The notes below the pieces were generated by a model, which saw only the letters and a list, made by a program, of their open reading frames with translations, searched no databases and was not told the DNA's origin. DNA of 64,000 nucleotides from Amyelois transitella (lineage: Eukaryota > Arthropoda > Insecta > Lepidoptera > Pyralidae). The stretch is taken from contig NC_083510.1 in NCBI RefSeq assembly GCF_032362555.1, positions 7,963,501 through 8,027,500 of the forward strand, read 5' to 3'. The position numbers were made by a program, and so were the translations under genes. Shown here in pieces: positions 12,301-24,470 of the stretch (its first letter is position 1; each line of letters opens with the position of its first letter).

Positions 12301-15300
12301 ATAGTTTTGTTTTCAATCTGCTATAAACAGTTGTAACTAGGAACTAACTATTGGAACAAACAATCTCAGAAGAAAGAAAATTGAGATTCAAATAAAAATT
12401 CATTAAACAAAAGCACCCAAAAGAATGGCCTCTTTAAGATTGCAATAAAAATAGAGAAACTTAAATTTTGTGCTTACTCGAATTGCTTATTTATTTAAAA
12501 CGGGGGCGTTGGTTCATGCGTCACCTAAAGTGTGCTCAAAAAGAAACGGATAAGCGTGGCATGATTTAGTATGCCTATAAATACTACTCTCCTGTTTCTC
12601 CGAAAAGTATAATCTATATCTTTGGCATGGACCTTTACCTAGTGTCAAAAGTTTATGCAAGAATCGTAATAAGGACCTTTTTAAAACGTTATAATTTTTA
12701 TCAAAAATAGAACTGATAAGTGCATATTACTTTATGCCAAGTTTCACGAAACTCGATGTTTATTCATATGAATGTTTATACTATTTGCATGTCTATAGTC
12801 CTTTATGCGTATAAATTTATGTTAATGAATGTTGTAATTTTTGTATTTCCCATTGTGTCTAAATAGTATTTTATACCATTTTATACACAAGTACTTTCCT
12901 AGTAACTAATATTATAATTATGCATTGTGTTGAATATTTGTCATATTTCAATGTAGCGTCAACGGACTTTTAATATATTATATTATTAAGGAAAATTAGA
13001 GAAAAAAAAGAACAGTAGACAAAGTGCAGCTTGGAGACCTACCGAATCTAGTATAAAGAGTCACTTTTTTATCTTCTTGCACATTGCACGTTAAAAGTCC
13101 AGTTGCGTTATTTGTTACATTTTTGTGTTTCATACAAGCATGATGTGCATAGGGACGTGGACCGGGAAGCTCCCAGGGGAGCCACATACTCTTACCCGCC
13201 GAGATCACCCATACCAACACCCGTGGCACCGTCATACAGGTATGTCCATGATCCACTCATATTTTGTAATGTTTATATTTCAACAACTGCACTTTTGGTA
13301 ATTACGAGTATTGTAAGGTAACTGGAACATGTACAACTGGATATGTATATGAGATATGTCACGAAAGCCCTGTTATATTAGCGAACGTCATGTTAGGAAA
13401 ATTATGGTGATTCTATTTGTAGGTTTCTCGAGGTTTCTCGCCATAGAATATACATAAAAATTATCCCTGTAAAAAATATTAAATTACTTCAAACAATACA
13501 TACATATAATCTCGGTCTCTTTCGAGACAAATGCTGGCAAGACGATTTTGTCACTTTCTTTGAATTGCTAAAGATTGCAAAAATTAATGTTTATGACAAT
13601 GTTTTATAAAATGTTAACTAGTTTGTTTTTTTTAAACTTGTCACTTAGGTACTCATATGCCCTTTTTCGAGTCGAACAGGGTTTTTATTACATTGATGAC
13701 GAAAAACAAGGCTCACCGTTCACACCATAAATAAGTAATTGGTACCAAAAGTGTGGTTATCTTATTGTTTGTTACTTCTTCATCTTTATATTTCTATGTA
13801 AGATCAAATTTAAAGCTGATTTGCTGATTCGTTGAAAATTACCAACAAATTCTACGATAACAATATGATTTTTAACTTTTTCTAAGTGTCAATTTTCGGT
13901 CACTAACATCTTATACATACAAACTTCATAACATTAAAAAAATCATAACAATTTTAAATACTTATAAAGTAACAGAGTACTGTAACTCCCCCTAAAAATA
14001 TGAATAAGGAATTATTTATTCATACGTAAATACCCTCTGAACAATAACAAATATAACCTGCCCTTATTCGACCAGATATCAATATTTATCCGAAAAATAA
14101 TCCACTACTACAAAAACTTAATTCTTCTCAAAATCTAGTAATGACCGTAAGGAAAAACTTGTAATTACCCTATAAAAATTCCGCTTAAAACCTTATACCT
14201 TTGGGTACAAAATTTATCTCTTTTCATCCATCACAGACTTGTAGTATATAAATTTTAACGCAGAACGCCAAGTCCCCTGCCGCCGCCTACGTCGCCCCAC
14301 GTATGGCAGGGCAAAGGTCCGGAGTCTCTACCCAGGACGCCAGTTCAGAACTACAACTCGTTCCCGGTTCAGCAGGATGGAGAGTACAGGACACTGCTGC
14401 TTTCGCCATCGTCTGTGCGCACTGATGAGACGATCGACGAGTCCATTCAAAGCCAGGTATGTTCTACTCCTTCCCAGCAGTACAGTGGGCCTAGGAGAGA
14501 CCTTGGCCACTTACCATACACCAATTGAGGTGGTATATGTATCTTCTGGCCTCACCGTACATTCCTGAGTGGTCATTTGTAAACAAAGTTGCACCCAAAT
14601 AAACAGATAAATGTGAGACAGATGGCATAATTTGAGTAGAAACTAGCTTATGCGCAAAATCATTCATTTTCACATTCTTAAGCCTGTCAATTTCCATGAA
14701 GAATAAGAGATATACTATCACTACATATGATTAAGGAGTCTCCCTATTTTCTTTGTCTCTCGGACTTTTGAATCTCGGAGAGTTGTGGACGGATTTTGTT
14801 CCTTATCAAAATATTCGAAGAGTTTTCTGAAGAAGGTTCATATCTATTAATGCTATCTGCGCGAAGCCGGGAAGGGTCAATAGTATACGATATGATTTTG
14901 TTATAATGCAACTATTAATATAAATACTGTAAAGAAGTTATACATTCTATTTTGTGCCAGATGATTCATATCTAAGACATGTTTGTTTATCAGAATTCCT
15001 GCTTTGATTCAAAAGCGTCTAAAATTTTACGTAGGTAATCACTGAACGTCAATATAGCATACCCATTTAATAAATAATTCGTTGCCAAACAAACCACTTA
15101 GCATTTAAAAAAAAAATATCACTGAACGTCAATATTCTTTCATTTGTAGATAAACATACACACATAAAATAACGCCTCTTTTCCGGGGGCAGGCAGGGAC
15201 TTCATCTTTCCACTTATTCTTTCATCCAGCTTCATTACTTTCTTCCTGCAAACTCGGTGGTTTCAGGTACTCTTGACTGACCTTTTGCCAGGAAGTCCTT

Positions 15301-18300
15301 AATTTAATCAATAATCAATTCGTTTGTCTAGGCCTTCCACTCAATATTTAAAAATGATACTCTTTCTTTTTGTAGCTATATCTATTTATTCGTTGAATAA
15401 TGATTCTTAAACATTACCCTTACGTCTTTTTTAAACTTTTTCCAGTTGCGGGTACGTCCTTGGTTTCAAAATAAATTTTTGACGTCTGTAAATTTTTACT
15501 CCTAATCTCGTTATTCTTTTTATGTTGATAGCAACTCAAAATTCATCCTTATTTTCCACATTTTACACTATACAATTAGATCGGAATTTCTTATAACAAC
15601 CTTTTCGTTACGAATATTACGCTGGCTTTGAAAGTGTCCTTGGTGTTAAAACGAAATAGGTTACCCAAACCGCGTTCGTCCCATGCATGACGCTTATTGA
15701 AGCCGTGCCAATAAGTCTAATGATGTTATTTTATTAATTAGATAGGCTCTCAGAGGCGACGTTACAGACTACCAGATATCATGTAGGCACTGGAGGACAG
15801 TCTCTGGAATCTCTCGGCGTGTAGGCTATTTATCGTGCTTGTAGAACATTCTGGACAACGGCTAAATTCGTTCCCTGATTCACGATCGCAATAATAGACG
15901 CTGGCGGCTTTTCTAATGTTGTTTGGATTTCGATGTTTCTCCAGTGCGATGCGAAGTCTACTCAACGGCTATTGATAATGATTAAGAAATAAAGATTAAA
16001 CTTCAAATGCCTAAAAGAACACATACCCACGTGTAAAGTGCAATGCCACCTTTTCTTATTTTTTCGTGTAAGAAATTTGATTGTGATTTCTAAAATTACC
16101 TATACAATTTCATATCGTCGTCGTCAATCGTGAAAGTTGTTGCAAGCTTTGACCCTCTAAAAACCAAAACATGTCAAGACTACTAGTGGCTACTTTGGGC
16201 TTATGCCTATATATATACGCGAATATATGATATGTCATATCATATTCGCGTGTCTCCAGCCCGAGCTCCTCCCTAAAGCGAGTATGTTACTGGGACTAAA
16301 GCCAGTTGGAGCAAGAAATACATTTATAAGATAGCAATCAGCATGTTGAATTCCAAAATTCTTCTGGGCAAAGTCGAGCTAAACCAGCATGTTTAAAAAA
16401 CTGCCGCAGTTGAGACCATTTCTGTTATATTGCCCCTTTTCAGGCTTAACCTGCCTTTGGGACAGGCAGGTCAGAACAAGTTTTTCTGAATTTAGCCTGC
16501 AGTAGCAGTGCAGAAGGACCAGCATTCGCAAAACTACTTAACCATTATTATTTTGAGACCTGTCCACGGTTGGGGAAGAAGAGAGATCGTTTCTCTTCTT
16601 CATAATGAAGCCACTTTTAGATTCTTCCTGACTTAAAGACCATTTGGCTCAACTTGCGATGTTAAGACTCGTGTGCAAAAGTAGGTCACTTTTTACAAAT
16701 TTTCCATGTAATTTTGGGTAGGCATGTTAAGTAGGTATGTAATAAATAATGTACATTTAGTTTAATGTGCGCAAGCAAGGCTCCGGCGCGGGAGGTTTTC
16801 GCCCACACATTTTTCCGCCTTATTTCCAAAATAGAATGCATTGAAATTACGTTGTTTACCCGCTCGGGAACGACTGGAGCGGCAGTTCGCGATCGTGCGC
16901 TGTTAGACACACGTCTGCGCCACTAAGTGCTTCCATAGGACCACTCAACAATGGCGGTCAACCCTAATTTCTTCCCCAACGGTTACCAAGACCCCATGCA
17001 TCCTGAAGATGAAGTTGTGACCAACTGGGTGCGTGCTAGTTTGAAACAAACTTCCTTCTACTTTATCTTATAATAATAATTTTTAATTGTAGTGATGTGA
17101 TACTAACGTCATATTCCACATGTGAATGCATCGTCATGGTGGAACGCCTTGAGTTATGGTTAATGTTACATTATGTTCAAGCGCAATCTAATTTTGGATC
17201 ACTTGAAGCGCGCGTAGTGTTACAAAATATGTGATGTAATAACGCCCGCTTTACGAGGTACTCGTACTTTTCCGTGCAAATATTTATGAATAATATCATG
17301 GGATTGAGTTTTATTTAGGAAGTACAGAACTACAGAACATTAGTTTTTATGGAAAGTATATAGTAAGTAAATATCACGAATTAAATATTAACCGAAATAT
17401 TAATTAACAACGGAATATCGGAATATGTATCAAAGTTACTTTCTCAACTATGTACTTGCTGACACTAATTTCCTTCTTCGCAACTTTATCTTTTTCGTCG
17501 TGTCGACATAATATTTAGCTTTTACGCTTCACTTAAAAAAAAGGACTTAGTAAATAAAACATGTTAATTTCTGAACTCTTTTTGTTTTCAATAGTTGTGT
17601 TTGGCAAAAAAAATTACAGGTAAATCTGATCTATTTCTGTATAAATATGTATTTTAGCTAATATTTTTATCAATATATACCTATAAATATTAAAAATATA
17701 ATATGTATTTGAGTTTATTGCCTCTTTAATTCTTAGGCCGAAGTTTGATATGAATCGCCAGCTGTATGTTATTTCTGAACCAATGTCGCGACGCCTGTGA
17801 AAAAATTTACACCCACTTGAACTTTCAACGTAACGCGGCGAGCAAAGCGGAGTAATCATGTTTACCGAGCATGCCAACTCCAATATTGCTATGATTCATC
17901 TCCAGACAATCTTTATGAAATGTCAGGCATTAATTCTCTTAGAAGTATTTAATCTGTGGGAGTACTCAAAAATAGTTTTAAAAATTATAGCACATACTTT
18001 TTCACTCTTAAATGGCTTCGATTATTAAATTGTACAACATGTTTCTAATAAGTATACTTACACCAAATTGAGTTATCATTGTTATGACAAATCTTAAGCT
18101 GCAGTTCATGTAATTTTTAAGTTTCAGTTATAAGCCGTTGATAAAAGTTCACTTTATATAAAGAGTTTTTCAAAATAGATTGAACAGTAGTCTTTCCCTT
18201 TCGATATTGTCTACAGCAATCAAAATAACACTGGTAGAGGCAATGGCTGTAAATGACAATAAATTCCCCAAATGAAAAGTATTACTGTAACGCGTAACAT

Positions 18301-21300
18301 TGAGTATTGCGTCAGTGGCGAAAACTCGCATGTAAACAGGACGCAAATAAACTCAATTCGTCTATTCCATTGGCACGTTTACATCGGCCATTACGTATTT
18401 GTTACCTACAACCTCTGTGATGCATTTTATGTCGATTTTTATAGCTTGTATGAGTCAATGTTCAGTACAGCCCTTAGAATCTATCTAAATAAATAAGATG
18501 TATACCAGACATCGATTAAATATCAGAATGTACAAAATAATGATATTACCTTAACAAAGTTACATATAATCATTATAATAAACAACACAACAAAAGAACA
18601 AATTCTAAACCGGTCAAGCCATTACGTAGGTCAGATGACAGTCACCCTATGTAAAAACCTGTAACCTCATAAAATCACGTAAATTAGGAAGCGAACCAAG
18701 CAAACAATGCAGCTAAAAATGTACTGGGAATACAGAAGGTGATGTACAGTATACTGATCATGTTCACTACGTTACTAGCGGTAATCTTCTTTCCTACAGT
18801 TCTAGCCCCAAAGAATGTTCACCAAGCTTTTTCGACCGGTATTTTTATTTTAAACATCTGTTCCTTATTCCAAAAGTGATTTAAAATGTTTACATACAAA
18901 AATAAGAATTATATAAATATGACCACGACCCACATAAGATTGTTGGCCTATATTAATGTCAGAATAGTGTCAGTAATCATAACCCACATGGAGCAACCTC
19001 GCGTAAAATTAGAACGGGCTCGAGATCGTGCCGCGAAATCAGCAGATTGATACGCCGAGAGCTTGCTAGCATTTTGTTGATATTTTGTATGAAGATGCAG
19101 GAATTAACATTTTATTATTATAGGTATATTTTTAATTTATCTTGCGCATTAAACCTCTTTACCAGTGGAGACAGAAAATCATATTGCCATAGTCCCTGTA
19201 TACTTCTTTTGCTTTTTCTACATTATTAATTCTTTAAGGTATAGGGTAATTTTACGACCTGACTTTATACCAGAACGTCACCAATTATTTTATGGCCTTC
19301 CTCTTCCAATGTTGCCATTTACACACTTGTATTCAGTGCCTAGGCGTTGACATGTTTTTGTTCTTCCACACATCATGCCCAAACCGTCTTAGTTTTCCCT
19401 TTTATTTTTGCTGCTCTTGTTACTTAATTTTCTTTTAATCACAATATATAAAAAAGTTTTATATTCCTCAATTGTTAAAATTTATTAAGGTACAATCTCC
19501 TCAAATGGTAGCTTTATTAAAAATAAAACTACTATTTCCTTCCAGCCTTACCGCACAACGCCCCTGGTGTTGCCAGGCGCCAAAGTCCGACGTGAACCCG
19601 GCCCCACGGAGAGCTACCTCCGCCACCACCCCAACCCCGCGATGAGGGCGCCCCCACACCACGACTACCGCGACACTGTCATGAAACAGAAGGTAACACA
19701 CAACCAACTGGACTCTTGTTTGTCCCACTTGGAAGATTCCATACAACTTTTTAAACGTTCAAGAGCGTATAATTAGTGTTATTTTCAAAATTTTTTAAAC
19801 ATATTTTTTGTTTATTTTTTCTGGAGAAATTGATAATGGGAAATAAATCTTGATGTTTGATAAATTTTTGGTTTTTAATTTTATAATGTGGGCAAGATAA
19901 TTGTATCTATTTATCTAAACAAAAACACTATGAATATCGCTGACATATAGGCCGGCCTTGTTGTTGTTTAATGTTAGAATATATTTTTATTTATTGCTTA
20001 ACTGAAGCAGTATATAGGTATTTCAAATTTAGCAAACTCTTGACATATGCGTATGAAACACAATGTTACCAATAAAAAATTCTCTTTCCCAAACATATCC
20101 TCACAGCTAGAAACTAAAAGTTATTTTTATTACCTACCCTGTTTTGTAAAAACAAGGCTCAGACTATACTTGAGCTGTAAATAGACATTTTCTGCAAATA
20201 TATTTTCACTACTTGCTTCTAAATATATACTCATGGAAATATTGAAATGTAACTTTCTAAGTATCTTACTTTACACCTTATTTTATTGCACGCAAGCACA
20301 TTTCTACCTATACTATTACTTAACACCTGTACAAAAGCTACATTATTTTTAACACAATTTACCATGCTTTAAACATAAAGTTGTTTTTGCCAACTTTGTT
20401 TACGACACACTTACAACAATGACAGAAAATCTATTTTAAAAGAAGTGGAAGATATTTTGCCAACGTTGTTTTTGCAAATAATTAAACTTAAACTAAAAAG
20501 TTAAGAGAAAAACAACAGTAAAGAGAAGAGGACTCTTAGTGTTTTTTTTTAAATACTATGTAGTTGTGTGAATTTATTTGCAGTACGTACGTAGTATAAA
20601 GTATTATGATGCTATATTGTAGCTTATAATTAAATATTAGCATTATTAATTTCATGAGAACCGTTTGGGTGAGTCGTTATCGTGCTTTTAGTTATTTGTG
20701 GCCATCTTAACAAAACAACAAAAATACTTCTTAATGGGGTTCTAGCTTAAACCAGATATGTGACTTTCTTTGTTCCACAGAGGTTTATTACTGAATTTTG
20801 ACCTACCTATATGAAATATAACTGTGAAAAGGCAACAAAAACACAATTATAATATCACGATTGTTATATTGGGCTGGGATATGTTTAAATAGGTATTGGA
20901 AGCTGAAATTTTAGTTTTATCCAGCCATTGAAGACTAAAAGCAAGGACCGACTCACCCGAATTTATTTCTAAGATGACATCTCGCTTACAGCGCGTTATT
21001 TTAATTTACGCGTAGGAAAGTAATAAATTAACTTTACTAAGTGCACGGAATGCTCAATAGAATTTTGATAAAAACTCAGGTTGCCGAATCGGTGCTGCAG
21101 CGGGTCGGAGAGGACGTGAACAAGGTTGTTAGCGTGTGACGTCATCGGTTACTTCCAGCATGACGACAAACTTCATAAACGAAGCCGTTCAACTCTTTCT
21201 ATTGCGAGAATATCTAATTCTAGTCACATTTGCAATCGGTCGGTGAATGATATGCCGAAGATAATAATATTTTTTTGGAAGAAAGCTGCACTTTTCATAA

Positions 21301-23962
21301 GGGTTTTGCTAGACCAAAAATATAATGAGGGTCCGTAATATGAAAGTGATGAACTTTCCAATGGAATTAATACTGTCTGCTTTGAGAAGGAAGAGGCTCA
21401 CCATATTCACCGTAGTTGCAGCTCTAAACATCTTTTTTATGGAATCACCCTCTGGCGATATTTACCAAAAGTGTGGCTATCTCATATTTTATATTAAATT
21501 TATATTTTTACTTCTATATCCTATAGTATGATATTGTTATATATCAGAAGATTTATTTCGCCTCAACTTTCGCTGACCGATTTGTATGCTACGTGGTTGA
21601 GCATATAAATGTAGACATAATTAATAGATGTTCTTGTAATAGAATAAAGTGCATCTGTTCTCTCATCTGTCTATACGCCATCTGTTTGAGCTTCATTCTT
21701 TCGTATCAGCATATTTAAACTACATTTCATTTTCAGTTGTTTTGTTAACGAGTTGGTAGCTATGCTACGGATAACGGGTGTGTTTGAATTGGCATTAATT
21801 TTTTCCTTTTTTCAAAATTATTATGAATTACCATTTAAAATGTGATATGTAGCTGCTTTCTCATTTGTTATTGTTCTGTTTGATTGACAAATGAAATTGT
21901 GGGGATATGTAACACGTTTTAAACGCTGCAGGTGGTGCACAAACAGTTCAACTCGCCGATCAATCTATACTCGGACCAGAACATTGCCAACTCGATTAGG
22001 CAACAGACATCGCCTTTGCCGTGAGTATCACTAAATATTACTTTTGAAAATAAATACCTTTTTAAATTACCAATGATAGCTTTTAGAAAAATATGAAAAG
22101 ATGACGACTGAAGTAATTAGGTAAATTAACGCTAATCATGTTCAGTCGGATTACTGAAAGACAAAAAATGTGAGTGCCTCCATAGTCCCAACGAATATTT
22201 TGGCAATGGCTAGCGGCGACATGGCCGGCCGCCAGACAGAAACGTTACGCAAGAAAATACTTGACACAGGATTGTGTACATAATTTTAATATAACAGTGT
22301 AAAAAATTACTAAGAAATTACATTTTTTGTATATTCCTTTTAAATTTTAACAAAGTTCCTGATTAGGCGTAGATATCTTCCCAATTTCGGCCCTTGTATG
22401 AATGAAATTTAAATTCTAGAACATCTGTCTACCCCCACAGAAAAAGGGCGTAACTGTCAGAAATATAGACCTGACTTCGAATAAGTAGAAAAAGTAGTGT
22501 CCCTTGCTTTGTGTGCAAACAAAATGTAAATATTTTCATGTTGTAAAGAAAATTCTTAGCGGCTTTTACGTGTCGTTATTTGCATAGTAACTATGAGCAC
22601 TATGCATTCGCAGTAGGTAATGTGATAAGAGTTTATTTCCAATAATAATGAGGTATTTGTCTGCTTATTAGCGCTAACGGCCATTACGGGCGGCCGCACG
22701 TTGTCAAGAGGCAAGTGTTTTACTAGAAACGCCGCCAAACAGTCGACGCCCATCTCTCATGACGCATTAATGCTTATTTATTTTTACTTTGCTATCTTTC
22801 GACTCTTGGTCTTCACGCCTCACTACGACCTGCGAGCATGACGTCGACATGTCGGCCGTATCTTGAGAAGTGAACTATCATCCACTTCGCTCGCCCCACG
22901 TTTCACGCGACAACATTGTGTGAATCATGCGGCGACACGATTAGCTATAAGTAATTTATATCACTCGTATAATTAAGGATTAGAACTTATTCTACATGAT
23001 TAATATTAGTATTTTTATCGACCTATCCTTCCTGAAAAACAAACATTAATGTCACTGTCACTAACCGCTTCCGCGTCCCGATCTAATTCCTTCCGTCGAG
23101 TCTAATGTGTTTCTCTCTTGGTTGCGCCCGCTAACCGACTAAAAACTAACGCCCCGTCCACACGCCCGGTCCGCGGCACAGCCACAAGCCGACGCTGCTG
23201 TACGACCCCGCCAAGTCCGAGACGTTCCGCGCGCTGCAGGAGGAGGGGCTCGGCGGCGCCGTGCAGGAGGTGCCCGTGCCCGTGCAGCCCAAGGTCTTCC
23301 AGGCTCCGCCCAATAAGGTAGGCATGTCATTGTACAAGTCAAACGCTCATCTGTTTAATTGAAAGTTTTTAAGATATATAGAGAGGCAGATAAAAAAATA
23401 TTCACAAAAAACATTCATTATTCAAAAATTTATTTTCGTTTGGATTTATATAAGTAATTCAATTTGGGCTGTCTACGAGATGTAATAAGTTACTTAATTA
23501 TTTTTTTTCGTATATAAAAGCCTCATAATTATTGAAATTTCACAGAAACCAGTGCCTACACCAAAGCCAGCGAAGAAGCCTGAGACGAAACCGAACGGAA
23601 AACAAACGACCTTCGTAAGTTGGCACTTTACCCATTATTTGTCTACAAAAAAAAAATTGTTGTTACAAATTTTACGCACAAAACGTGTTTTAGTAGAAGT
23701 TAAATTTACTTCGTCGATACCGGAGCGCACGTTTTTGTTTTGGAAATTTTCGCTTAATTACGGGAAGTACTTAAAAATTTACATTCCTATTTCCCAAATA
23801 TAAAATAGGACAAATGATTACCAATGTGCCATACCAACCGAGTAGGTATATTTAATACTAACAATATTATTACAGGTGAATTCGCTTCACGAAGAGCACA
23901 TCCAGCAATCGAACTCGTTCAAACGCCTGATGTACAACGTACTCGGCGACACCGATTTCTAG
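6309..23962 (+). CDS. Zasp66: Zasp66-like PDZ protein of the muscle Z-disc (ALP/Enigma family)
   Basis: Exons: 6309-6422, 10956-11104, 11955-12050 (probable cassette), 13153-13239, 14264-14456, 19546-19692, 21080-21124, 21932-22020, 23182-23317, 23546-23614 and 23876-23962 (TAG). Joined, they encode 403 residues (371 without the cassette). Exons 1-2 form one PDZ domain (NWGLRLVGGADL, then IIAKIDDYDARDLRHEDAQN). A Pro/Ser-rich linker follows. The exon at 19546 encodes PYRTTPLVLPGAKV and ESYLRHHPNPAMRAP, recalled as typical of Zasp66. The exon at 21932 carries the ZM/Zasp motif (VVHKQFNSPINLYSDQNI), which in this family contributes to alpha-actinin binding. There is no LIM domain. The C-terminus is SFKRLMYNVLGDTDF. 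The start is the ATG in a CpG-rich patch just before the PDZ. The donor after 21124 (GTTGTT) is weak; an alternative GTGAAC lies 9 nt earlier, also in frame. Function is inferred from the family: Z-disc assembly at the alpha-actinin lattice. Confidence 0.85.
8430..8508 (-). mobile_element. Truncated copy of the SINE-like family
   Basis: An ACAT-type tail is followed by AGTCACGTCTATATCCC and then GCGGGGTAAACAGGGCC, matching the 3' end of the longer copies elsewhere in the window (reverse orientation). The rest of the unit is missing and I see no target duplication. Confidence 0.75.
9793..10350 (-). other. Unassigned 185-codon open frame antisense in the Zasp66 intron
   Basis: An open frame starts at an ATG (10350) and ends at a TAA overlapping a CpG-rich patch. 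I recognise no domain. A 116-codon frame overlaps it on the other strand (10084-10434). The last third is Arg/Ala-rich because it crosses the CpG-rich island, which can keep frames open by chance. A GTAAGG donor-like site lies at the end on the minus strand, so an antisense first exon is possible. No function is proposed. Confidence 0.2.
10764..10820. repeat. Perfect 26-bp inverted repeat (hairpin)
   Basis: The arms 10764-10789 and 10795-10820 are exact reverse complements around a 5-nt loop (TGACA). It lies in a Zasp66 intron about 135 bp before the exon at 10956. Sequence alone cannot tell a small-RNA precursor from a recent inverted duplication. Confidence 0.85.
11955..12050 (+). CDS. Zasp66: Zasp66 symmetric cassette exon (96 nt)
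   Basis: A GC-richer island lies between an acceptor (CCACAG) and a consensus donor (GTAAGC at 12051). Entered with the AG left by the exon ending at 11104, it reads GGSSSHLYSVPRATGSYVG, then a stretch ending FYHELA, with no stop, and leaves GA for the next exon. Both boundaries are phase 2 and the length is a multiple of three, so it can be included or skipped without changing the frame. It would extend the linker directly after the PDZ domain. Confidence 0.7.
   Translation, partial: GRLKFSPLLGAAGHRQLCRQGCHTHVLSRTR
12051..14263 (+). other. Zasp66 introns flanking the 87-nt exon at 13153
   Basis: Apart from the coding exon 13153-13239 (DVDREAPRGATYSYPPRSP, a Pro-rich linker) I see only AT-rich intron sequence here. 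Confidence 0.5.
16217..16251. repeat. Imperfect palindrome with CGCG ends
   Basis: ACGCGAATAT plus ATGATATG faces CATATCATATTCGCGT with only a 2-nt bulge, forming a 35-bp near-palindrome in an intron. Confidence 0.6.
16951..17028 (+). CDS. Zasp66: Alternative first coding exon of Zasp66 (PDZ-less isoform)
   Basis: An ATG in good context (CAACAATGG) starts 26 codons, MAVNPNFFPNGYQDP ending DEVVTNW, terminated by a donor GTGCGT at 17029 in phase 0. The next acceptor, at 19546, is also phase 0 and begins PYRTTPLVL. The product would be 216 residues containing the ZM motif but no PDZ domain. The preceding 150 bp is GC-richer than its surroundings, consistent with an internal promoter. Existence of the transcript is inferred. 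Confidence 0.6.
22021..23181 (+). other. Zasp66 intron
   Basis: This AT-rich intron lies between the ZM exon and the LLYDP exon. Donor (GTGAGT) and acceptor (CACAG) agree in phase. Nothing else is recognised. Confidence 0.5.
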
Positions 23963-24264
23963 GCCGCGGCCCCAACGCAATAACCGCAAAGTGCAAGACG
24001 TGAACTTGGCAAATATGGACAATTACATAAGTCTGCGTTCGTCGTAGTGTGACCTAGCCCTAACGAAAGTTAGTTTAGGTAGTCTGCCATAATTGGAATG
24101 AGTAAAACATAGAAATATGACTGATGTTGGTTTTGGCGGTTAGACGGCGCCAACAGAACACTGTTGGATTAGCAACGATAAGACTAACAAAATTAATTTA
24201 AAGGGAGGCCAATATTTATGCTCCTGCCAGTGTGTAAAATTATTTTTCGGTGAATTTAATTATT

Positions 24265-24282
24265 CTAATACTCGAGTATTAG
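24265..24282. repeat. 18-bp perfect palindrome in the Zasp66 3' UTR
   Basis: CTAATACTCGAGTATTAG is its own reverse complement. It may be chance in AT-rich sequence. Confidence 0.5.
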
Positions 24283-24455
24283 TGATATAATTTATATTTA
24301 CGTTAAGTAGCTATGTAACGTTTATTACTAAGTGTTGATTTTCTGTTTTGTACAGAAATATATTGTTTATGTATACAATGAGAAATGTTGAGTGTACAAT
24401 CTAGTCACTTCGACCGAGCTCGGTCGTCCACGACGATCCAATTCGAGAAACTTTA

Positions 24456-24470
24456 AATAAATTATTTATT
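24456..24470. terminator. Candidate polyadenylation signals of two converging genes
   Basis: AATAAA at 24456-24461 on the plus strand, about 495 nt after the Zasp66 stop, would end that transcript. TTTATT at 24465-24470 (AATAAA on the minus strand) is one candidate end for the MARCH 3' UTR. If both are used, the transcripts overlap tail to tail. Many other minus-strand hexamers exist in the next 4 kb. Confidence 0.4.

Larger units (their letters stand above)
14457..19545 (+). other. Large Zasp66 intron containing an internal promoter candidate
   Basis: This 5.1-kb intron includes the alternative first exon at 16951-17028 and a GC-richer patch upstream of it (about 16780-16950). An interrupted palindrome lies at 16217-16251. 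The rest is AT-rich with no exon I can support. Confidence 0.5.

Noticed and set aside
23118..23342. Several short frames in both directions around 23.2 kb
   Set aside because: They are shadows of the GC-rich Zasp66 exon 23182-23317, which has proper splice sites.
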